Below, one piece after another: positions 27,449 to 37,500 of a stretch of DNA of 64,000 nucleotides. The notes beneath the pieces were generated by a model. It was not told the DNA's origin. It ran no database searches and saw only the letters and a list, made by a program, of their open reading frames with translations. The stretch comes from CAYOOP01 sp964405685 (lineage in GTDB: Bacteria; Pseudomonadota; Alphaproteobacteria; Rickettsiales; SXRF01). Position 1 is the stretch's first letter, and the number at the start of each line of letters is the position of its first letter. The stretch lies in the NCBI GenBank assembly GCA_964405685.1, contig CAYOOP010000001.1, forward strand, positions 62,001 to 126,000, read 5' to 3'. The translations under genes were made by a program, and so were the position numbers.

Positions 27449-27600
27449 ATCGTTACCGCCGATAGTCTCAAAAAACCCGAGATTATGCAATGAGATTGTG
27501 ATGTCACGCTACCCGCAACCGCATAATAAAGCCATGATGTTTATACAAAACCACTTGCCATACCGCACACGCTATGGCAATGATCCGCGGCCTTATTAGT

Positions 27601-27675
27601 GCTGCTGTAGCTCAGTGGTAGAGCACGTCATTGGTAATGACGGGGTCGAGTGTTCGATTCACTTCAGCAGCACCA
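27601..27675 (+). tRNA. tRNA-Thr (anticodon GGT)
   Basis: The acceptor stem GCTGCTG pairs with CAGCAGC. The D arm is GCTC-AGTGGTA-GAGC, the anticodon stem CGTCA/TGACG has loop TTGGTAA (anticodon GGT), and the T arm is GTGTTCGATTCAC-like. The 3' CCA is encoded. Confidence 0.95.
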
Positions 27676-28159
27676 GTTTTTAAGGCGGTACATTGCCTCT
27701 ATCGTATTGCATTTCCACCAATCTTAAGAAAATCGCCTTCTAATTTATCTGTTTTGCCCAAAGGGCAATGGAATGTTCCGTAAGCAAGGGTTTCAGACCT
27801 TCATGCTCATCTATAGCCATAGCTCAAAGAATGGTTGATTTTTATTTAACACTATGAAATGTTGAGTAACCATTTCGAGAAATAGGATATCTCGCATGCT
27901 ATTTTTTAAGCAGATAATGGAGCGCATATGATTAGTCTGTTAGCGTATAATCTGAACTTCCACATGCCGCTTTCTCACGGCAGTCTCTCCTATTCCAATT
28001 ATCCCCACCGACGATGCTAACGTAGTGCATGCTGCCGCGTATCGGCAGCTTTGATTGACGACCGAGTAATGCAAGATTGATAACAAAAAAAATCAACGGT
28101 GTCTGGGGGAGTGATGGGTATGAGGGGGTGGAATTTTCAGTCATACATAAGATGGACTA
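27676..28159 (+). other. 484-bp intergenic stretch without a supported gene
   Basis: The region is AT-richer than its left neighbours and has no gene I can support. A possible 70-aa minus-strand frame at 27932-28144 has no ribosome-binding site or recognisable content. One hairpin is seen: GCTGCCG (28031-28037), loop CGTAT, CGGCAGC (28043-28049), then TTTGATT, which could be a weak terminator. A TATAAT sequence at 27947 lacks a well-placed -35. Confidence 0.5.
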
Positions 28160-28525
28160 ATGAAAGTATTTAGTACCATTTTTACTTCGGCAAAAAAATC
28201 CCTTAAAGGGCAGGAAAAACTTTGGGTGGTTTTTTGGTTGTGGGGAGTCGTGCTGTATGTATCGAGTATTATGGTCGGGGTGTGCGTATTTTTTTCAAAG
28301 TATAATGTTATATTAATGAGAGACTTAATAGGAATTTTGGGGGGTATTTTTGTTTTTGTATACCCTTTTATGTTTTGTTTTTCATTATGGCGATGCTCAA
28401 AAAATGCACGCCATCGATGGGCTGCCTATTTTGCTAAGCTCTATGCTTTGGCTTTTGTGCCTTGCATACATTACCCGGTGGGAGTGTTGGTTGCCTGGGG
28501 ATCTATTATGTTAATTGAGAAATAG
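28160..28525 (+). CDS. small multi-span membrane protein coupled to the RTX gene, 121 aa
   Basis: The 121 aa contain about three membrane segments (21-46, 54-77, 88-115), with LWVVFWLWGVVLYV and SLWRCSKNARHRWAAYFAKLYALAF resembling a recurrent family of small bacterial membrane proteins with an LWKVFW...SLWRC pattern; that resemblance is from memory. The sequence is clearly AT-rich. Its TAG stop (28523-28525) overlaps the AGGAG ribosome-binding site of the RTX gene (28524-28528), so the two are coupled. A role in RTX production, secretion or self-protection is only an inference from position. Confidence 0.65.
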   Translation: MKVFSTIFTSAKKSLKGQEKLWVVFWLWGVVLYVSSIMVGVCVFFSKYNVILMRDLIGILGGIFVFVYPFMFCFSLWRCSKNARHRWAAYFAKLYALAFVPCIHYPVGVLVAWGSIMLIEK

Positions 28526-28535
28526 GAGAAATAGT

Positions 28536-31500
28536 ATGTCTTTTAGCCAATCGGTAGCCACATCTTACCTTAACAATCTGCAACTATACAAAGACAAAGC
28601 AAACAACGGCACTATTACCTCTGCAGAGGTTAGTGCGGCCAAAAACTTAGCCGCCGTCTATTATACTTATCTTTCTGAAAATAACATTGCATATGGCAAT
28701 GCAGCTTTAACTGTGGTCCGTAATGACGGAGGGTTTGGTACCTATGCCAATAATTTACTAAACAGCGAATTGAAAGAACTACATCCTACATGGACAGATA
28801 CGCAAATCAGTGATGTAAACGCTCGGGTACTTATCAATTTGGCTTTCGAAGACTGTTATTTAAGGGCAAACACTGCAGACGGCATCATTTCTTATTCAGC
28901 AATCGCTGATTATCATTACGATATATATGCTATAAACGGACTGCCAAAAACCTCATGGGGTGGAACATTTTTTGAAGAATTCGTTGGCAGTGGTTCTTAT
29001 ACAGATTTAGGAATCAATTATTTTGATGATGTATCTACTGTTAATTTTCGATCCGCATTCAAAGATGTAGTATTAAACCAAACTAGAAACGGAATAAATG
29101 CTGCAAATGCTTTCCAAGAAATGTGGAGTGTTTCTCGAGCAGGCAATTCGTTTTTAGATGAAGCAGGAAACCAAATTGGAAATTTGCTGCTTGCCATTAA
29201 ACAAAGTGCAGATGCTTTTGTTGATTGGGCGTCGTCAACATCCTTGAGTTCAGCCGTCGATGCAATTGGTCAGGCAATCCAAAATATTTTTACAAGCGAT
29301 GGACAGGCCGCACCACCCCGCTATGTAGCTACTATCGGCATAACACTTCCGGCAACGGGGCAAACATCGGTTGGTATCGTACATGAATACGGTTCTGTAG
29401 TCGTTTCTTCTGGTAATTTAAGTACGCAAGATAAAGCAGCCACTATTGCCCATATAACACATCAAGTAAAAACGGGTGGACTTGGTCCGGATAGCGCAAT
29501 TACTACGGCAACTTTTGTGGATGCCACAAATAACAGCATGTCTACTGCGACTGTGTATAGTGGTGATGTCAATAAAGTTCTCAGTAGTTTAGGTGGTATT
29601 TCGACAAACGGGGTGACCATCGGAACCGCTGGCACAAATGGTGAAACCCTCATCAGCCTCATCTCAGACACGGCAACAACGGTTGTTAACGGCGTAAGCT
29701 ATGCCTTAAGCGACGTAATGCATTCCTTTCAATCCGCCGCTGTCGCCGTTACCGATTTCATTACGCATGAAATTGAGAATGGGATGAAGTGGTTTACGGA
29801 TACAAATGGCGCGCAAACGACAATTGCGGAATGGCTCGGCAACAACATCGTTAATCTTGCGGATGGAACGCTCAGTGCCAGTGATGCATTCATTGGTCTG
29901 GCCAAGTTTATGTCGCAACGTTTTCTGGCAAGCGAAATTTCCGGCACGATTACCCATTCGCAAGCCAGTACAATCATGAGCAATGTGTTCCAAAGGCTTG
30001 GTGTTGATGCCGTTAGTGCGGGTGAAATAAGCGGCTTGGTGGCTATCTCGCTTGAGCGTATGGCGGTCGATTTTGCATTCCATATCAACGATTGGAATGG
30101 TGAACAATATAGAAACGCGGCAATTACTACCGTATCAGCGGTAGTAGCGCAGCACTATGCGTCGCAATATCTGGGGGATGCCGCGTCGGTTCCGATGGTG
30201 GCGGCAGTGGTCACCTTGGTCAGTGGGTTGCTGAACTCCGACGGGTATGATCAAGGCGACTGGATTATGCTCGGCATACAAACGTATTTGGCGGCGAACG
30301 CGGCGTTGGCTGGCTATATAGCCAATATCTATCTCCCGGGTTCGGGGCCGATTGTCTCGGCATTGGCGGCCTATGTTCAATCGAAAATTCTCTCGTTTCT
30401 TTATCAAGGCAAAGTCTTCCACGCAGGCGAATTCGGGGATCCGTCGCTAGTGATTAACTCGATTTATACCATCCAGCAGATCGATGACGGCACGGGACAC
30501 ATGGTCAATGCGCTGATTGCGACAAGTACGAATGGGTCGACGATTCTTGCCAAGGGTATTACGCACATCATCGGCGCGGCGGGCGAGGATGTGCTGGTGG
30601 ATCACGCGGGCGTCGACAGCTATATTCTCGGCAACGGCGGATCGGATTATCTCGAAGGCCGCGCAGGGGACGATGCACTGATCGGCGGCGATGGAAACGA
30701 CATCCTAAACGGCGGCGACGGCAAGGATATACTGCAAGGCGACGGCGGCGACGACACGATCTTCGGTGAGGACGGCGACGATATCGTCATCGCCGGCACG
30801 GGCAACGATTTTGTGCATCTGGGTTCGGGTGATGACATCGCCAACGGCGGTGCGGGCGACGATTATATTCTTGCGGGCATGGGTGACGATGCAGTCGCCG
30901 GTGAAGAAGGTAACGATACGCTCGATGGCGGTGAGGGCGACGATTCCATGGAGGGAGGCGCGGGCGACGATCTGATCCTCGGCAATCTCGGAAACGATTC
31001 GATTACGGGCGGCGACGGCGCAGACATTGTTTTCGGCACCGATGGTAACGACACGATCTACGGCGGCGATGGGAACGACTTCATCGCAGGCGGCAAAGAC
31101 ATCGATATTTTGCATGGTGATAACGGCAACGATCTGATCGTCGGCGGCTTGGGCAACGATTTCGCCGATGGCGGTTTGGGCAACGACAACCTGGTAGGCG
31201 GCGCGGGCAACGATGTGCTGCTCGGCGGCATGGATGACGATTATATCGACGGCGGTGACGGCGATGACACCGAATCCGGCGGCTTCGGGAATGATATTCT
31301 GGTGGGCGGCCTGGGCGCCGATACGCTGGCGGGTGAAGAGGGTAATGACACCTATGCAGTGCTCGACAATGTGCTGGATGCCAATGACATCATCAGCGAT
31401 ACGGGCGGCAGCGACACGCTGCTGCTTTCCTGGCTTGCGGCGGCGAATGTGGCCAATCTGTCGCTTGTTAAACACGGCAACGATCTCGATGTGAAATACG

Positions 31501-34500
31501 GCGGACGCACGCTCGCAACCATCACCGACCAATTCACAAGCGCGGGCACGGCGATTGAGAAAATTGAGCTGGCGGGTAACAAATTCATCAATCTTTCGGC
31601 GGTGAGTTATAATGCGGCAACGGGTGTGGGAATCTTCTCCGTTGCGGCACTTACCGGCGGCATGGCGGGTGCGGTTGCGGCGCGGGCTACCAATGTGCAA
31701 AACGATACGCTCACCAAAGAGCTCTATTTCAACGGCAGCTTCCTCGACCATCTCTCGCAAATCGCCTACGATGAGAAACTGGGCGCCGAGATCGATAGCG
31801 AATATTATAACGGTACGGGAGTTACCTCCTTCTTCCGTAACCGCGGGATTTTCGGTGGAAAATACACGGTGTATAAACTAGATACGCCCGGCAATATTAC
31901 GGGGACAGATGCGGGTGCCGGCTATTTCATTATGGATGCCGAAGATCAGACCGCTCTGGTGAAAGATACGTTCCACATGGGTAGCACAGACCTGGGTGCG
32001 ACCTATGACGATCTCTTCCTAAATGCACAGGTGATTTATACCAGCCCAAACCCTTACCAAATTATGGACGTGGTGGTAAACGGTCAGGTGGTCTACACCA
32101 AGGTTGCCAATGACGGCACGTATTATGCTCCAGGAGCAACCATCGGCGGACGCGATATTGCTTTCCGTCTCTCCCATGCCGAAGCTACTTATAACACCGC
32201 AGTGGCCGTTAAAGAAATCGGCAACGACATGTTGGTGGGTGCCTATTGGAATGAAACGCTCGACGGCAAAAGCGGCGACGATATTCTAATTTCCAATAGC
32301 GGTGACGATACGCTGCTAGGCGGCGCGGGCAACGATTATCTGCTCGCGGGCGAAGGCAACGACAACGCTCAAGGCGGCGATGGCGCGGATATTATATTCG
32401 GCAATGGCGGGAATGATACGCTAGCGGGCGGCAACGACGACGATGCCATGTTAGGTGCGGAAGGCAACGACATCATCAACGGCGACGCGGGCAACGATTG
32501 GCTGGATGGCGGCACGGGTGCCGATACGATCAACGGCGGGGATGGCAACGATGTTGTACGCGGCGGCGAGGGTAACGATACCATCACGGGTGGCGCGGGC
32601 AACGACGTGCTGCACGGAGATGCGGGTGATGATGATATTTTCGGCAGCGACGGAGATGATTTCATCTATGGCGGCGGCGGCCGGGATGTGCTTGACGGTG
32701 GCGCAGGCAATGACATTCTGGACGGTGCAGGCGGCAGCAGTTCGTTAAACGGCGGCGACGGGCTGGACCGTATTACCTTCCGCAGCGCAACCACGGGTAT
32801 GACGTTGAACCTTGCCACTATCGTTGCAGCCGGTATTGCCAATGGCGATAGAATCATCAGTATCGAAGGTGTTGAAGGCACCAACTACAACGACACCATC
32901 ACCGGCTTTGCCGCCCAGGCAAGCATTCTTTACGGCCTTGGCGGGAACGACACGATCACGGGCAGCACGGCTAACGATGTGATCGACGGCGGCGCGGGCA
33001 ACGATATTTTAAATGGCAGCAATGGCGACGACACCATCGAAGGCGGCTCAGGCAGCGATCAAATCAACGGCGGCAACGGTAGCGATACGGTAAGCTACAG
33101 CACGGAAAATGGCGGCGTGAACGTCTATCTCGATCTCGGCTATGGTAATAGTAACGCAACCGGCGATACCTATGTTGGCATCGAAAATATCACCGGATCC
33201 AATTATAACGACAATCTCCGCGGCAGCGCGCTTGCCAACGTCATTAACGGCGGTAAGGGCAACGACAACATCGATGCCTATGCAGGTAATGACATTATCT
33301 ACGGCGGCGATGGCGGCGATGGCATCAATGCAGGCGCGGGCAATGACGTCGTTTATGGCGGCACGGGCGCAGACGCTCTGGAAGGGCTCGATGGAAACGA
33401 CACCATCTACGGTGAAGACGAGAACGATAACATCTGGGGTGGCGTGGGCGACGATGTACTCAGCGGCGGCGCGGGGAATGATAATATAGAAGGCGGCGAT
33501 GGGAACGATGTGTTAGACGGCGGCACCGGTGCCGACCAGCTCGACGGCAGCGCGGGCACGGATACGGTGACCTATGCCAATTCCAGCGCCGGTGTCACGA
33601 TCAACCTGTTCACCAACGCCAATAGCGGCGGCGCTGCGCAGGGCGATATGCTGGGCAACATCGAGAACATCACCGGTTCGGCCTATAACGATATGCTGGC
33701 AGGAAGCGCAACAGCAAACACAATCGACGGCGGCAACGGTATTGATACCGCACTGTATACAAACTCAGCAGCAGGGGTGAATGTGAATCTGTCGCTAACC
33801 ACGGCCCAAACGGGCGGGTTTGCAGCGGGAGATATACTGCGCAATATCGAGAACGTTATCGGCTCTGTTTATAACGACGTACTGGTGGGAAATGCGAATG
33901 CCAATATTATGGATGGCGGCGCAGGCAACGATCAGATCAACGGCGGTGCGGGCAGCGATACGGTGACCTATTCTTCCGCAGGCGCGGGTGGAGTGTCCGT
34001 GTATTTGGCGGGGGGTGCCAGCATCTATGTTGCCGGCAATGCGGTGGGAGATGTGCTGACCAATATCGAGAACTTGGTGGGTTCTAACTTTAATGACGAT
34101 TTGCGCGGCGATGATTCCGCGAACGTTCTTAGCGGCGGCACGGGAGACGACATTCTTGAAGGTGGCAAAGGCAACGATGAGCTATGGGCGGGCGACGGTA
34201 ACGATATTTTGCGCGGTGGCGTGGGCGACGACGTGCTGGTCGGCGGCGCAGGGGCCGATAGTATCACGGGCGGCGACGGCCGTGATACGGCAAGTTATTG
34301 GGATGCAACCTCCGCCGTCACCATCTATATGGATGGCCGTACAAACGCAGGCGGCGAGGCGCAGGGTGATACGCTGTTTACGGTCGAAGTCGTGTTGGGC
34401 TCTGCGTATGACGACACCGTTACGGGATCGGCCTTGAACGATTGGATTTACGGAAATCGCGGCTACGACATCCTCTATGGCGGCAATGGCGACGATACGT

Positions 34501-37500
34501 TGGTAGGCGACGATACCGAATTTGCGGGTAACGATTCTCTCTATGGTCAAGCAGGTAACGATACGCTTGAAGGCGACGCTGGGAATGATTGGCTTGATGG
34601 CGGCGACGGCGACGATACCGTCTATGCCGGGAAAGACAACGACACCGTACTAGGCGGCATCGGCATCGATAAGCTCTACGGCGACGACGGCAATGACACC
34701 CTTAACGGTGGTGATGGTAACGATACGATCTACGGGGGTACCGGCGCAGATACCATCTCCGGCGACAATGGTGACGACAAACTCTATGGTGATTTCGGCA
34801 ACGACACCATCAACGGCAATGCCGGTATCGATGAGATTTTTGGTTCCGAGGGCAACGACATCATCGACGGCGGTGACGGGAACGATGTGCTCGCAGGGGA
34901 AAACGGCGATGACATCATCCGCGGCGGATTGGGCGCAGACGTTATTTATACCGATGGCCCGGGCTATAACGGCAATGATACCGCCTTCGGTGGCGACGGC
35001 GATGACCTGATAAAAACCGGTGTCGGCAACGATCAAGTCAACGGCGATGCGGGCAATGACCGTATTTACGGCGAAGCCGGAGACGACACGTTAAGCGGCG
35101 ATGCGGGCAATGATTTCATCAATGCCGGTGAGGGAAATGACGTGGTATCCGGCGGTCTCGGTAATGATACGATTCTCGGCTATGAAGGCAACGATACCTT
35201 GCAGGGCAACGACGGTACCGACTTGCTCTACGGCCTTTCGGGCGACGATACCATCCGCGGCGGAATGGGTAATGATACGATATACGGTGACATCGGCACT
35301 GATACCCTCTACGGCGACATCGGCGACGACACGCTCGACGGCTGGAAAGGAGCTGACTTATTAGAAGGCGGCACCGGGAACGATGTGCTCTCGGGTGGCG
35401 ATGATAACGATACCTTAAATGGCGGCGACGGCGACGATATCCTTTACGGCGACCGTCAGCCAAACCCCAATGCATTGCCTGCTTCACAGGCGGCCATTCT
35501 TGCAAAAATTACCAATGCTCCAAGCTATCATAGCTGGGGGCTAGTCTACCAAGGGAATCAATATACGGTGGAAGGGCTCAAAGCGGCGGCGCATGAAATG
35601 TTGATTTTAAATCCCGCGAAATATTCACTCACCAATACGCCTAACAGTGAGGTGTTGTGGTCGCATGCGGATGTCGGAGAGATCCAGCAATCCGGCAAGG
35701 TGGTGATGGGGTATGTCAACTTAGCAAAGGTAAATAGCTTTACGAATATGTGGAATGCCGGCTGGACTACTACCGGTCTTGCAAACGGCGACCTCAGCAC
35801 AGCGGCACCCACCTGGCTTAGCAAAGCCGAAAGCGCTACAACCCGCGAAGTGGATTTCACCCAGAGCGGCTGGCAGCAAGCGGTGTTTAACCGTGTAGGG
35901 CAAATGATCGAACAGGGCTTCAACGGCACGTTGCTTGACGATGTGTTGCAATATTATTTCGCCGCGCCGACCACTTTAACGGGCGCGGCATTCGAGCAGG
36001 CGGTGGCGCAAAAAGCGACCGCGATGCGCGATTTCATCATTGCGATTCGCCAATTCTCCGACACCAAAACGCAGCAGGTCTACGGTGCCGAGGCAGCGCA
36101 GCACCACTTCCAGCTGGTCGTCAACGGCGCGCCTTATCTGTTGCAGGATGCCATTATCAGCCCCAATATTCTTACCTCACAGAAGAATGTGGATTACCTT
36201 CATGCAATCGATGCCATTGTGGTGGAAAATTATTTCTCGCGGCATACCGACTTATACATCAACGATACAATGACATTCTTCGGCGCCAACGGCGTGACGA
36301 TGCTATCGCTGGATACGGACCAGGTCACACAGCAGCAACGCATTCAGATCATCACCGATGCCGTGAATAAAGGCTTTATGCCGTTTACGACTGAGAACGA
36401 CAGCTATGATGTGTTAAACAGCACCTTCCTGCATGAGTTAAACGATACGCCAGTGGCGGGTAACGACATGCTAAACGGCGGTGCGGGCAATGACACGTTA
36501 ATCGGCGGTCTCGGTAACGATACACTGACCGGCGGTGCGGGTGCTGATGTTTTTTTCATCAACAAAGAAATCAATGCCAATGATACGATTACCGATTTCA
36601 GTGTCGTAGACGGTGACAAAATCAATCTGCAGAATTTTGCCGCAGCGCCGACCTTCGCGACCTTAAGCAAAGTGCAATCGGGTGCGGACACGATTATCAC
36701 GCTTGAAACCCATATCATCACGCTTAAAAACGTGATGGCAGCGACGCTGACGGCAGCGCATTTTATCGGGCTTTCTGCCGCAATCACCGGTACGGCGGGC
36801 AAAGATGTCTTGACCGGCACCGGCAATGCAGATGTGATGTATGGTCTAGATGGTGCCGATACCATCAGCGGCATGGCGGGCGATGATATCCTCGATGGCG
36901 GTGCGGGTGCAGATAAAATAGATGGCGGCGCAGGTGTCGATACCCTTAGCTATGCAGCCTCAAATGCAGCCGTTTCGGTGAATTTGGCGGCAACGACCGC
37001 GCAGGCAGGCGGCCATGCGGCGGGCGATATGCTCTCGAACATCGAAAACATCATCGGCTCGGCGTATAACGATACGCTGGCGGGCGGCATAGCGGCGAAT
37101 GTGATTGATGCCGGTGCCGGGGTGGACACGGTGTCTTATGCAGCCTCCAGCGCCGGGGTCAATGTTAACCTTGCACTAGCTACCGCACAATCCGGTGGCA
37201 ATGCGCAAGGGGATGTGCTTAGCAATATTGAAAACGTAACCGGATCGGCATTGAACGATGTGCTGGCAGGTAACGCGGCAAACAACAGCTTGTTCGGCGG
37301 TGCGGGCGACGATGTTCTCTTTGCCGATGCAGGCGCCGATAAAATAGACGGCGGCGGCGGTATGGATACGGTGTATTATGATTATTCAACCGCCGCTATC
37401 ATTGTAAACCTTGCAGTCACTACGGCGCAATCAGGTGGGTTCGCGGCGGGCGATACGCTGTTTAGCATCGAAAATATCAATGGTTCGGCGTATGATGATA

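Noticed and set aside
27932..28144. 70-aa minus-strand frame in the tRNA-Thr to membrane-protein gap
   Set aside because: No ribosome-binding site and no recognisable composition or domain.
30705..31760. Long minus-strand open frame (351 aa) inside the RTX gene
   Set aside because: It is the antisense of the GGxGxD repeats and has a low-complexity Ile/Ala/Val pattern that mirrors the repeat; no start signal or domain.
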